Shown: positions 7,270 through 16,219 of the stretch, piece after piece
Numbering within the stretch: the first letter of the stretch is position 1
Layout: each line of letters opens with the position of its first letter
Source of the DNA: JACDAN01 sp035776735
GTDB taxonomy: Bacteria > Actinomycetota > Thermoleophilia > Gaiellales > Gaiellaceae
Assembly (NCBI GenBank): GCA_035776735.1
Contig: DASSSO010000104.1
Span: forward strand, 1-20,312
Reading direction: 5' to 3'
DNA: 20,312 nucleotides
The notes under the pieces: model-generated
Told to the model about the DNA's origin: nothing
What the model saw: only the letters and a program-made list of their open reading frames with translations
Databases searched by the model: none
Made by a program: the position numbers and the translations under genes

Positions 7270-7536
7270 ATGAACCTCGCTGCAATCGTGGTTGCGGCCG
7301 CAGAGGACGGCGTCGACGCCGGGAAGGCGATCGCCCTCGCCCTCGGCATCGGCCTCGGCTCGCTCGGCGCCGGCATCGGCATCGGGAACATCTTCGGCTC
7401 GATGATCCAGGCCGTCGCCCGCCAGCCGGAGCTCCGCGGTGAGCTCACGGGCATCCAGTGGCTCGGCTTCGCGCTCACCGAGGCGGTCGTCTTCTACGGC
7501 CTGATCGGCGGGCTGCTCGCGTTCGTCCTCGTCTGA
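7270..7536 (+). CDS. atpE: F1Fo ATP synthase subunit c
   Basis: Subunit c is a two-helix hairpin that assembles into the rotating ring. The 88-residue protein has the glycine-rich first helix (GIGLGSLGAGIGIG), the polar loop RQPE at residues 51-54 that contacts gamma/epsilon, and the ion-carrying glutamate E71 in GFALTEAVVFYGL. The residues that would create a sodium site are absent: E71 is followed by Ala and Val, where Na+-coupled rings have Ser/Thr, and position 38, equivalent to the Na+-binding glutamine, is Ile. A proton-coupled ring is therefore expected. Start ATG 7270 has a strong Shine-Dalgarno. The stop overlaps the atpF ATG (TGATG). Confidence 0.97.
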   Translation: MNLAAIVVAAAEDGVDAGKAIALALGIGLGSLGAGIGIGNIFGSMIQAVARQPELRGELTGIQWLGFALTEAVVFYGLIGGLLAFVLV

Positions 7537-8066
7537 TGCACACAGTCGTCGCCGCCAACCCCCTGATCGAGGTCGTCCCCGGCCTCATGATCTGGACGCT
7601 GCTCTGCTTCGGGCTGACCTTCTTCGTCCTGCGGAGGTACATCTTCGGGCCGGTCCAGAAGGCGATCGACGCCCGCCGCGAGCGGATCCGCCAGGCGATC
7701 GAGGAAGCCGACAACGCCCGCGCGGAGGCGCGGAAGCTGCTCGAGGAGCACCGCGCGATGCTCGCCGAGGCGCGCGGCGACGCCGAGGGGATCCTCGCCG
7801 AGGCCCGCCGGGTCGCGGACTCGCAGCGCGACCGGATGAAGGAGGAGCTGGAGGCCGAGCGCCAGCGCCGGCTCGAGGACACGACCAAGCAGATCGAGGC
7901 CGAGACCCGCCGTGCGCTCGAGCAGATCCGCGCCGAGGTCGCGGAGCTGACCGTGATCGCGACGAGCAAGGTGACCGGCAAGATCCTCACCGAGGACGAC
8001 CACCGCCGCCTCATCGAGGACGCAATCGGCGAGCTCGACTTCTCCGTCCTGGAGGAAGTGCGCTAA
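7536..8066 (+). CDS. atpF: F1Fo ATP synthase subunit b
   Basis: Subunit b is the peripheral stalk that ties Fo to the top of F1. The 176-residue protein has one N-terminal membrane helix (about residues 12-30, LMIWTLLCFGLTFFVL) followed by a long, highly charged helix with heptad-like Ala/Glu/Arg pattern suited to the right-handed coiled coil of b dimers. The ATG at 7536 overlaps the atpE stop (TGATG) and gives the membrane helix its expected position; the upstream continuation of the frame is inside atpE. Only one b gene is seen, with no b' and no b-delta fusion of the mycobacterial type. The stop directly abuts the GTG of atpH. Confidence 0.95.
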   Translation: MHTVVAANPLIEVVPGLMIWTLLCFGLTFFVLRRYIFGPVQKAIDARRERIRQAIEEADNARAEARKLLEEHRAMLAEARGDAEGILAEARRVADSQRDRMKEELEAERQRRLEDTTKQIEAETRRALEQIRAEVAELTVIATSKVTGKILTEDDHRRLIEDAIGELDFSVLEEVR

Positions 8067-8606
8067 GTGCCCGTCGCCGAGCGGATCTACGCGAACGCGC
8101 TGTTCGAGGCCGCGAAGGAGCAGGGCAGGATCGACGTGGCCCGGCGGGAGCTCGGGGAGTTCCTCGCCGCCCTCGAGCAGGTGCCAGAGCTGCGCGCGCT
8201 GCTCGAGAGCCCGGAGATCGACACCCACGAGCGGGTCCGGGCGCTCCGCTCGATCCTCACGGAGGTCGACGAGCTCGTCCGGAACTTCCTCCTGCTCGTC
8301 GCCGAGAAGGGGCGGGCGCACGAGCTCCCGGCGATCGCCCGCGAGTTCGAGGCGCTCGTCGCGCGCGAGGAGGGGATCCTGGACGTGGAGCTCACGACCG
8401 CGGTCGAGCTCTCGGACGAGGAGGCGCGCCGGATCCTCGAGCGCATCGAGGGCGTCTCGGAGCGGAAGCTGCGCGCGACACGCAAGGTCGACCCCAATCT
8501 CATCGGAGGATTCGTGCTGCAGGCCGGATCGCATCGCGTGGACGCGAGCGTCCGGGCCCGCCTGCAGCGCCTACGCCGTCAGCTGACAGGAACCGGAAGG
8601 AGCTAG
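8067..8606 (+). CDS. atpH: F1Fo ATP synthase subunit delta
   Basis: Delta (OSCP homologue) caps the F1 hexamer and binds subunit b. The 179-residue protein begins with the family hallmark ERIYANALFEAAKEQGR, has the helical N-terminal domain, and ends with the conserved DPNLIGGFVLQAGSHRVDASV region near the C-terminus. Length is standard, so this is the separate delta of most bacteria and not the fused b-delta found in Mycobacterium. The GTG start at 8067 follows the atpF TAA with no gap. The 3' end carries the Shine-Dalgarno AAGGAG (8597-8602) of atpA. Confidence 0.96.
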   Translation: MPVAERIYANALFEAAKEQGRIDVARRELGEFLAALEQVPELRALLESPEIDTHERVRALRSILTEVDELVRNFLLLVAEKGRAHELPAIAREFEALVAREEGILDVELTTAVELSDEEARRILERIEGVSERKLRATRKVDPNLIGGFVLQAGSHRVDASVRARLQRLRRQLTGTGRS

Positions 8607-8609
8607 GAC

Positions 8610-10129
<1,520 letters not shown>

Positions 10130-10133
<4 letters not shown>

Positions 10134-10162
10134 TGCCGCAGCAGTACCCGAAGGGGCACTAG
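10130..10162 (+). repeat. Inverted repeat at the atpA stop, enclosing a 9-codon mini-ORF
   Basis: CTAGTGCC (10130-10137) and GGCACTAG (10155-10162) are perfect complements separated by 17 bases. The left arm holds the atpA stop TAG. A GTG at 10133 opens a nine-codon frame (MPQQYPKGH) ending with TAG at 10160-10162, so both arms carry stop codons. No T-tract follows. It could tune readthrough or mRNA stability between atpA and atpG; coding of the peptide is not supported beyond its existence. Confidence 0.5.
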
Positions 10163-10168
10163 GGATCC

Positions 10169-11053
10169 GTGGAGACCGTCCAGGACATCAGGCGCCGGAT
10201 CCGCTCGGTCCGGAACACGCGAAAGATCACCAAGGCGATGGAGCTCGTCGCCGGCGCGCGCCTGCGGCGGGCGCAGGCCCGGATCGAGGCGATGCGGCCG
10301 TACGCGGACCGGATGCTGGAGCTGATGGTCGGCACCGCCCGGGCCAGCACGTCCGTCCGGGGCCTGCCGCTGCTCCAGCGGCGTGAGGTGCGGACGGCGG
10401 CGGTCGTCGCGCTCACCGGCGACCGAGGCCTGGCCGGCGCGTTCAACGCGCAGATCCTGCGCCACGTCTTCGCCGTCGAGCGTCGACTGCGGCGGGACGG
10501 CGTGGAGCTCAAGTGGCTCGTGTCCGGCCGCAAGGGCGCCTCGACGCTGCGCTTCCGCCGCTACGACCTCGAGCAGTCCTGGATCGGGTTCAGCGACCGG
10601 CCGGCCTACTCGGACGCGAAGGCGATCGCGCACTACCTCGGCGAGCTCTACACGGAGGAAGAGGTCGACAGCGTGATCGTCGTCTACAACCACTTCCAGT
10701 CGCCGCTCGTCCAGCGCGTCGTGGAGCAGGAGATCCTCCCGATCCCCGAGAGCGTCCTGGAGGCGGGCGACGAGGCGCCTCCCGCGCTCGTCGGCGACTT
10801 CATCTACGAGCCGGAGCCGGAGCTGATCCTCGAGCGCCTGCTCCCGGTCTACGTCGAGACCGAGCTCTACAGGGCGCTGCTCGAGTCCGCCGCCTCCGAG
10901 CAAGGCGCGCGGATGACGGCGATGCGGAACGCCTCCAAGAACGCGGCCGAGCTGATCGACAGCCTGACGCTCGCGATGAACCGCGCCCGCCAGGCCGAGA
11001 TCACGCAGGAGATCCTCGAGGTCGTCGCCGGCGCGGATGCATTGACGGCCTAG
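10169..11053 (+). CDS. atpG: F1Fo ATP synthase subunit gamma
   Basis: Gamma is the central rotor shaft. The 294-residue protein has the conserved N-terminal helix (DIRRRIRSVRNTRKITKAME) and the matching C-terminal helix (MRNASKNAAELIDSLTLAMN, then ARQAEITQEILEVV) that form the coiled coil inside the alpha-beta hexamer. The middle Rossmann-like domain includes LTGDRGLAGAFNAQ. The GTG at 10169 is used; there is no strong Shine-Dalgarno, only AGGG a few bases upstream, and the 35-bp gap from atpA holds an inverted repeat. Normally atpD would follow, but here a peptide transporter comes next and atpD lies about 7.4 kb downstream. Confidence 0.97.
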   Translation: METVQDIRRRIRSVRNTRKITKAMELVAGARLRRAQARIEAMRPYADRMLELMVGTARASTSVRGLPLLQRREVRTAAVVALTGDRGLAGAFNAQILRHVFAVERRLRRDGVELKWLVSGRKGASTLRFRRYDLEQSWIGFSDRPAYSDAKAIAHYLGELYTEEEVDSVIVVYNHFQSPLVQRVVEQEILPIPESVLEAGDEAPPALVGDFIYEPEPELILERLLPVYVETELYRALLESAASEQGARMTAMRNASKNAAELIDSLTLAMNRARQAEITQEILEVVAGADALTA

Positions 11054-11061
11054 CGGCCGTC
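11044..11061 (+). repeat. Hairpin with the atpG stop codon in its loop
   Basis: GACGGCC (11044-11050), loop TAGC, GGCCGTC (11055-11061): a perfect 7-bp GC-rich stem whose tetraloop contains the atpG stop TAG. No T-tract. It marks the end of the first atp block and may act as a processing or U-less termination signal. Confidence 0.45.
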
Positions 11062-11141
11062 GCGGAGCGATACGAGGCGGCGAACTAACCGACGGGACGG
11101 GTGATCGTCAATACTTCTCGAACCGGCGGGCCTCCGCCGAG

Positions 11142-11147
11142 TAAGCT
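11142..11147 (+). promoter_or_regulatory. Candidate leaderless promoter (-10 TAAGCT) for dppC-like gene
   Basis: TAAGCT fits TANNNT and ends 7 bases before the ATG at 11155, the same geometry as at glyA. A 6-bp hairpin, CGGCGG (11124-11129), loop GCCT, CCGCCG (11134-11139), lies just upstream and would overlap RNA-polymerase contacts or a regulator site. No clear -35. Confidence 0.45.
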
Positions 11148-11154
11148 CACGCGA

Positions 11155-12231
11155 ATGGCGCAACGAGAAGAAGGTAGGGAAATCCTTTCCGCCGGTGCGG
11201 GCCTCGCTGCCGAGGTCGCACTCGAGGGTGGCCCGGGGCTCGGCGAAGTCCAGGCCGTTCGCGCACGCGGCTACTGGGAGCAAGTCTGGATCCGCTTCAG
11301 GAAGGACAAGGTCGCGATCGCGAGCGGCTTCGTGATCATCCTGCTGATCCTCGCCGCCACCGTCGGCGGCCCGCTCGCCGAACGGTGGCTCGGTCACGGG
11401 CCGAACGACATCTACCCGACGCCCGGCGTGGGCGTCGACATAAACCTCGTCCCGGTCGGGCCGCTGACGCACGCGAAGAACTTCAACCCCGAGACCGGGG
11501 TGGAGGAGGACGTGTTCTTCCCGCTCGGCACCGCCGACACCCTGGGTCGCGACGAGATGCTGCGCCTGCTGTACGGCGCGCGTGTGTCGCTCCAGGTGGC
11601 GATCGGGGCGACGTTCCTCTCGATGTTCATCGGCGTGCTCCTGGGAGCGACCGCGGGCTTCTTCCGAGGCTGGATCGACTCGCTCATCTCGCGGTTGACG
11701 GAGATCGTCATGGCGTTCCCGCTGTTGCTGTTCGTGATCGCGCTCGCCGCGACCGTCGGCGACCGGTTGCAGGACGTCACCTTCGGCGGGGCCTTACCAC
11801 CCGGCGTGCTGATGCTCGTCCTCGTGGGCGGCGTCTTCGGCTGGTTCTACCCGGCGCGAATCATCCGCGCCCAGGTGCTCTCCCTCCGCGAGAAGGAGTT
11901 CATCGAGGCCGCGCAGATGGTCGGCTCGAGCGACTGGCGCATCATCCGGTCGCACCTGCTGCCGCACCTCGTGGCGCCGATCATCGTCTACTCGACCCTG
12001 ATCGTCGCGCAGTTCGTACTCTTCGAGGCCGGGCTCTCGTTCCTGGGCGTCGGCATCAAGCTGCCGACGGCGAGCTGGGGATCGCTGCTCTCGACCGCCC
12101 CCGAGTTCTACCTCCAGCAGCCGTGGCTGATGGTCTGGCCCGGCGCCGCGGTGCTGGTCACGACGCTTGCGTTCAATCTGCTCGGCGACGGCCTGCGGGA
12201 TGCGTTCGATCCCCGCGGATCCGCGCACTGA
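11155..12231 (+). CDS. dppC: Peptide/nickel-type ABC transporter permease (DppC/OppC)
   Basis: One of two membrane subunits of a family-5 (Opp/Dpp) importer. The 358-residue protein has an N-terminal helix after RFRKDKVAIASGF, an extracytoplasmic segment ending in PLGTADTLGRDEMLRLLYGARVS (a variant of the DppC GTDxxGRD signature; quoted here in parts: PLGTADTLGRDEML, LLYGARVS), and the EAA loop EFIEAAQMVGSSDW that docks on the ATPase subunits. About six helices are expected. The ATG at 11155 follows a leaderless-type -10; the frame also offers a GTG at 11101, which would add 18 residues but places the promoter inside the gene. It is the first gene after atpG and is separated from its partner permease by the binding protein and a terminator. 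Substrate is unknown. Confidence 0.92.
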   Translation: MAQREEGREILSAGAGLAAEVALEGGPGLGEVQAVRARGYWEQVWIRFRKDKVAIASGFVIILLILAATVGGPLAERWLGHGPNDIYPTPGVGVDINLVPVGPLTHAKNFNPETGVEEDVFFPLGTADTLGRDEMLRLLYGARVSLQVAIGATFLSMFIGVLLGATAGFFRGWIDSLISRLTEIVMAFPLLLFVIALAATVGDRLQDVTFGGALPPGVLMLVLVGGVFGWFYPARIIRAQVLSLREKEFIEAAQMVGSSDWRIIRSHLLPHLVAPIIVYSTLIVAQFVLFEAGLSFLGVGIKLPTASWGSLLSTAPEFYLQQPWLMVWPGAAVLVTTLAFNLLGDGLRDAFDPRGSAH

Positions 12232-12296
12232 TGCGGGTCGAACCGATCTCTTAATCACCCGCTAACTAACTCTGATCGCCTTCGTCTGATGAGGCG

Positions 12297-12312
12297 GGAC
12301 GCGTACGCGTCC
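12297..12312. repeat. Perfect 16-bp palindrome upstream of the binding protein gene
   Basis: GGACGCGTACGCGTCC reads the same on both strands and sits about 50 bases before the ATG at 12362, in the 130-bp gap between permease C and the binding protein. It could be a dimeric repressor site or form an RNA hairpin in the leader. No promoter could be assigned firmly around it. Confidence 0.55.
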
Positions 12313-12361
12313 TGGGTCGACGCAACCGCCTGTGTCGGCTCGAAACGCGGAAAGGAGTCTC

Positions 12362-14047
12362 ATGCACAGACGACTCATGCTCTCGGTTGCGATGCTCTTG
12401 GTCGGTGCCGGGCTGCTCGCGGCGTCCGCTGTTGCGGGCCCGCAGGCAAGCGCGTCCCCCCAGGCATCCGACACGGGGCAGGCAAGAGTCGGCGGCACGT
12501 TCAAGCACAGCCTCAGCGTCGACATCGACTACGTCGATCCGTCGCTCTGGTACTACGTGCCGTCGTGGACGATCGCTTACTCGACGTGCTCGATGCTCCT
12601 GAACTACCCGCACGCGCCGGCCCCCCGTGGGTCGCGGCTCGTGCCCGAGGTGGCTCAGGGCTTCCCGCGTATTTCGGGTAACGGTCTGGTCTACACGTTC
12701 ACGCTGAAGAGGACGTACCGCCTCAGCAACGGGCAGCCGCTCAACGCGCGCAACTTCGCGTGGGCGATCAACCGTGCGCTGCAGAAGAACATGGCCTCTC
12801 CGGCACAGCCGTTCATCGAGGACATCGCCGGCGCCAAGGCCGTCATCGACGGCAACGCGTCGCGCGCGTCCGGCGTCACCACTCCGAACGCGTACACGCT
12901 TCGGATCCGGATGGCGAAGCGGGCTCCTGACCTGCTTGCTCGTCTCGCGATGCCGTTCTTCTGCGGCATCCCGGCGAACTTGCCGGTCAACGCCGACGGC
13001 GTCTCGGCCCCGGTTGTCGGGTCGGGCCCGTACTTCATCCAGGAGTGGACGAAGAACCGGCGCATCGTCCTGGCTCGGAACCGCTTCTATCGCGGGCCGG
13101 TCCGCGGCAATGTGAACAGCTTCGTGATCGACATCGGGCTCCCGCTCGAGACGATCAAGCTGAACATCGACCGTGGCGCGACGGACACGGGTGACATCCC
13201 GCCCGCAGCGCACGCGGAGCTGGGTCGGCGGTACGGCGTCAAGAAGGCGTCGCCGGGTCGCTACTTCGCGAACCCCGCACCGACGATCCTCTACCTGGCG
13301 ATGAACCACGAGCGGCGGCTCTTCGGGGCCCCGAGCGGCGGTCGGCACAGCACGGCCGGCAACGTTCGGCTCAAGAAGGCCGTGAACTTCGCAATCGACC
13401 GCCAGGCGATGCTGCTGCAGCGTGGCGCCTACGCAGGCGTCACGAACGATCAGTACATGCCGCCGAGCATGCGCGGCTTCCGGAACGTGCCCATCTACCC
13501 GCGGCGGCCGAACCTGAACCAGGCACGCAGCCTGGCCTCGGGCCAGACCCGCGGCGGCGATGGCGTGTTCTACTGCTCGAACAGGGCTCCGGTGCCGGCG
13601 ACGTGTCAGATCGTCCAGGCGAACTTGCGGAACATCGGCTTGAACATGGACATCAAGCTGTTCCCGCGGGCAACCCAGTTCGAGCTCACCGGACGGCGTG
13701 GTGAGCCGTTCGACCTGACGCACGAGGGTTGGCACATGGACTACTTCGATCCGTACGACTTCATCTTCCTGGTCGACGGAACGACGATCCGGCCTGCCAA
13801 CAACGTGAACTTCTCGTACTTCAACTCGGCTGCCTTCAACCGCAAGATCACGCGGGCGAAGACGCTGGTCGGAGTCCCGAGGTATCGGGCGTTCAGTGCC
13901 CTCGATCACGACCTCGTTCGCAACGGTGCGCCGCTCGCGACGTACTCGAGCCCGAACGATCGTCACTACGTGTCCTCGCGCGTCGGGTGCTACCACTACC
14001 ACCCGGTGTTCACGTGGGACTACAGCGCACTCTGCCTCAACAGGTAG
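12362..14047 (+). CDS. dppA: Family-5 extracellular solute-binding protein (peptide ABC transporter)
   Basis: Captures the substrate, probably a peptide or related compound, outside the membrane and delivers it to the DppBC permease. The 561-residue protein has a signal peptide (MHRRLMLSVAMLLVGAGLLA), then GGTFKHSLSVDIDYVDPSL, and later NVRLKKAVNFAIDRQAML, the best-conserved SBP-bac-5 segment. The ATG at 12362 has the Shine-Dalgarno AAAGGAG four bases upstream. Two oddities: there is no lipobox cysteine after the signal peptide (AVAG-PQAS), so the usual lipid anchor of monoderm binding proteins is missing; and the mature protein is very basic, about 63 Lys/Arg against 34 Asp/Glu by my hand count. 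Six cysteines could form disulfides. A strong terminator follows directly. Confidence 0.9.
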   Translation: MHRRLMLSVAMLLVGAGLLAASAVAGPQASASPQASDTGQARVGGTFKHSLSVDIDYVDPSLWYYVPSWTIAYSTCSMLLNYPHAPAPRGSRLVPEVAQGFPRISGNGLVYTFTLKRTYRLSNGQPLNARNFAWAINRALQKNMASPAQPFIEDIAGAKAVIDGNASRASGVTTPNAYTLRIRMAKRAPDLLARLAMPFFCGIPANLPVNADGVSAPVVGSGPYFIQEWTKNRRIVLARNRFYRGPVRGNVNSFVIDIGLPLETIKLNIDRGATDTGDIPPAAHAELGRRYGVKKASPGRYFANPAPTILYLAMNHERRLFGAPSGGRHSTAGNVRLKKAVNFAIDRQAMLLQRGAYAGVTNDQYMPPSMRGFRNVPIYPRRPNLNQARSLASGQTRGGDGVFYCSNRAPVPATCQIVQANLRNIGLNMDIKLFPRATQFELTGRRGEPFDLTHEGWHMDYFDPYDFIFLVDGTTIRPANNVNFSYFNSAAFNRKITRAKTLVGVPRYRAFSALDHDLVRNGAPLATYSSPNDRHYVSSRVGCYHYHPVFTWDYSALCLNR

Positions 14048-14059
14048 AGCGCTTCTGAC

Positions 14060-14093
14060 GAAAAGGGCGCCGGCCACGGCCGGCGCCCTTTTC
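14060..14093 (+). terminator. Intrinsic terminator after the binding protein gene
   Basis: A perfect 16-bp stem: left arm 14060-14075 (GAAAAGGGCGCCGGCC), two-base spacer, right arm 14078-14093 (GGCCGGCGCCCTTTTC), followed by TGTTC. The innermost pairs would open into a small loop. The A-run on the left and T-run on the right make it potentially active in both directions. It begins 12 bases after the dppA stop. Confidence 0.9.
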
Positions 14094-14125
14094 TGTTCAA
14101 CGCGGCGGAATCGGACGACCAGCGG

Positions 14126-14131
14126 TAAGCT
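14126..14131 (+). promoter_or_regulatory. Candidate -10 element for dppB-dppD-dppF
   Basis: TAAGCT, the same hexamer as before dppC, lies 36 bases upstream of the dppB ATG. A separate promoter is needed because a strong terminator stands between dppA and dppB. No convincing -35, so only tentative. Confidence 0.35.
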
Positions 14132-14167
14132 TCAGACCCCTCCCCTCGGACTCAACGGGCGGCGCGA

Positions 14168-15163
14168 ATGTACAGGTATCTGATCAGGCGACTCTTGTGG
14201 GCTGGCGTGCTCTTCATCGCCGTCACGATCGTCTCGTACATCATCTTCTTCCTTGTCCCCGCGGAGCCGGCACGGCTGATCGCCGGGCCCCAGGCGCCGC
14301 CCGACCAGGTGGCTCGCGTGCGCAAGCAGATGGGCCTGGACGACCCCGTGGTCGTGCAGTACGGACGGTTCCTCGGCGGCATGATGCCGGTCAGCTTCGA
14401 AGGCGGCTTCCATCTCAAGTCCCCCTCGCTCGGCCGCTCATACGCGACGCGCCAGCCGGTCACCGAGATCATCAAGGACGCTGCGCCCGTCACCGCCTCG
14501 CTCGTCTTCGGCGGCGCGCTCCTCTGGATGCTGATCGCGGTCCCGGTCGGAATCCTCTCGGCGCTGCGCCCGCGATCCCTCTTAGACCGATCCGCGATGG
14601 TGTTCGTCCTGATCGGGATCTCAGCGCACCCGGTGTGGATCGGCCTGATCCTCATCTACTTCGTCGGCTACAAGGCGGGGCTGACCCCGTTAGGCGGGTA
14701 CTGCGACATGATCAACCCGTCCACCGACTGCGGCGGGCCGGTCGAGTGGGCGCATTCGCTCATCCTCCCCTGGATCACCTTCGCGATCCTCTTCGCCGCT
14801 CTCTACGTCCGGATGATCCGCGCGAACGTCCTAGAAGCCATGAACGAGGATTACGTGCGGACCGCGCGCGCCAAGGGCGCGCCAGAGTGGCTCGTGATGC
14901 GGTCACACGTCCTGCGGAACGCGATGCTGCCGGTCGTGACCATGCTGGGCATGGACATCGCCATCGCGCTGGGAGGCGCCATCTTCACCGAGACCGTCTT
15001 CGGCCTGCCGGGGCTCGGGCGAAGCGCCTTGCAGGCCCTCGAGGGCTTCGACCTGCCGGCGGTGATGGGGATCGTCGTGTTCGCGACGGTCTGCGTCATC
15101 GTCTTCAACCTGTTCATCGACCTCCTCTACGCAATGATCGATCCGCGAATTAGGCTCTCCTAG
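14168..15163 (+). CDS. dppB: Peptide/nickel-type ABC transporter permease (DppB/OppB)
   Basis: The second membrane subunit of the importer. The 331-residue protein begins MYRYLIRRLLWAGVLFIAV, a DppB-type first helix, followed by an extracytoplasmic region with RKQMGLDDPVVVQYGRFL, the classic DppB segment after helix 1. The EAA loop is NEDYVRTARAKGAPEW and the C-terminal helices end in LFIDLLYAMIDPRIRLS, also typical. About six helices. The ATG at 14168 has no strong Shine-Dalgarno. The gene follows a terminator and runs toward dppD with a 33-bp gap, so B, D and F probably form one transcript. Confidence 0.95.
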   Translation: MYRYLIRRLLWAGVLFIAVTIVSYIIFFLVPAEPARLIAGPQAPPDQVARVRKQMGLDDPVVVQYGRFLGGMMPVSFEGGFHLKSPSLGRSYATRQPVTEIIKDAAPVTASLVFGGALLWMLIAVPVGILSALRPRSLLDRSAMVFVLIGISAHPVWIGLILIYFVGYKAGLTPLGGYCDMINPSTDCGGPVEWAHSLILPWITFAILFAALYVRMIRANVLEAMNEDYVRTARAKGAPEWLVMRSHVLRNAMLPVVTMLGMDIAIALGGAIFTETVFGLPGLGRSALQALEGFDLPAVMGIVVFATVCVIVFNLFIDLLYAMIDPRIRLS

Positions 15164-15196
15164 CCCAGTTAGCCCATGCGCCAGGAGACTCGCTAA

Positions 15197-16219
15197 ATGG
15201 CCCTGCTCGAGGTCAACGACCTGAGGACGCACTTCCGGACCGACGACGGCATCGTCAAGGCCGTCGACGGCGTCTCGTTCCAGGTCGAGAAGGGCAAGAC
15301 GCTCGGCATCGTCGGCGAGTCGGGCTGCGGCAAGAGCGTCACCTGCCTGACGATCATGGGCCTCAACAACCGCCGGAACACGATCACGAGCGGCCAGGCG
15401 CTCTTCAACGGCGAGGACCTGATCACAATGAAGCCGGGCCGCCTCCGGGCGATCCGCGGCAACGACATCGCCATGATCTTCCAGGACCCGATGACGTCCC
15501 TGAACCCGGTCCACACGATCGGGCGCCAGCTCGTCGAGTCGATCCAGCTGCACCGCGACGTGACGAGGAAGCAGGCGCGCGCGCGTGCGCTCGAGCTCCT
15601 GAAGGCGGTCGGCATTCCACGCGCGGAGCGCCGGATCGGCGACTACCCGCACCAGTTCTCGGGCGGCATGCGACAGCGGGTCATGATCGCGATGGCGCTC
15701 ATCAACGATCCCGACCTGCTGATCGCCGACGAGCCGACCACGGCGCTCGACGTGACGACGCAGGCCCAGATCCTGGAGCTGATGAACCGGCTCCAGCGCG
15801 AGTTCGGCAGCGCGATCATCGTCATCACGCACGACCTCGGCGTCGTCGCGGAGACGGCCGACGACGTCGTCGTCATGTACGCGGCGCGCATCGTGGAGAG
15901 GGCACCTGTCGACAGCCTCTTCAACCGGCCGCACATGCCGTACACGTGGGGCCTGCTCGGCTCGCTCCCCCGGCTCGACACCGACACCGAGCGCCTGACG
16001 CAGATCCCCGGCCAGCCGCCGTCGCTGCTCAACCCGCCGCGCGGCTGTCGGTTCAATCCGCGCTGCCCGTACGTGATGAACGTCTGCCGGGAGCAGGAGC
16101 CCGAGCTGCGCCCGATCAGCAACGACTCGGCGCACCTCCAGGCCTGCCATCTGGACGAGCAGACGAAGGATCGCGAGGCGGCGAAGCTCCTCGTCGGGAC
16201 CATGGCGGAGGCCTCCTAG
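15197..16219 (+). CDS. dppD: Peptide/nickel-type ABC transporter ATPase (DppD/OppD)
   Basis: One of the paired ATPases that power the importer on the cytoplasmic face. The 340-residue protein has Walker A GESGCGKS at residues 40-47, the Q-loop IFQDPMTSLNP, the ABC signature FSGGMRQR (from residue 154), Walker B LLIADEPTTALD with Asp178-Glu179, and the H-loop HDLGVV. The C-terminal oligopeptide-transporter domain contains the cysteine cluster CRFNPRCPYVMNVC and a later ACHL, which in relatives can bind an iron-sulfur cluster. The ATG at 15197 follows AGGAG (15183-15187). It abuts dppF with no gap. Confidence 0.96.
   Translation: MALLEVNDLRTHFRTDDGIVKAVDGVSFQVEKGKTLGIVGESGCGKSVTCLTIMGLNNRRNTITSGQALFNGEDLITMKPGRLRAIRGNDIAMIFQDPMTSLNPVHTIGRQLVESIQLHRDVTRKQARARALELLKAVGIPRAERRIGDYPHQFSGGMRQRVMIAMALINDPDLLIADEPTTALDVTTQAQILELMNRLQREFGSAIIVITHDLGVVAETADDVVVMYAARIVERAPVDSLFNRPHMPYTWGLLGSLPRLDTDTERLTQIPGQPPSLLNPPRGCRFNPRCPYVMNVCREQEPELRPISNDSAHLQACHLDEQTKDREAAKLLVGTMAEAS

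Noticed and set aside
7270..7536. Sodium-coupled c-ring
   Set aside because: The ion-site residues next to E71 are Ala and Val, and the glutamine equivalent is Ile, so the Na+ ligand set is missing.
11054..11154. Mobile-element boundary at the atpG-dppC junction
   Set aside because: No transposase, integrase, terminal inverted repeat, target-site duplication or tRNA fragment could be seen at this junction or before atpD.
12266..14077. 603-codon minus-strand frame over the binding protein gene
   Set aside because: Antisense shadow without motifs; the plus frame has a signal peptide, Shine-Dalgarno and terminator.
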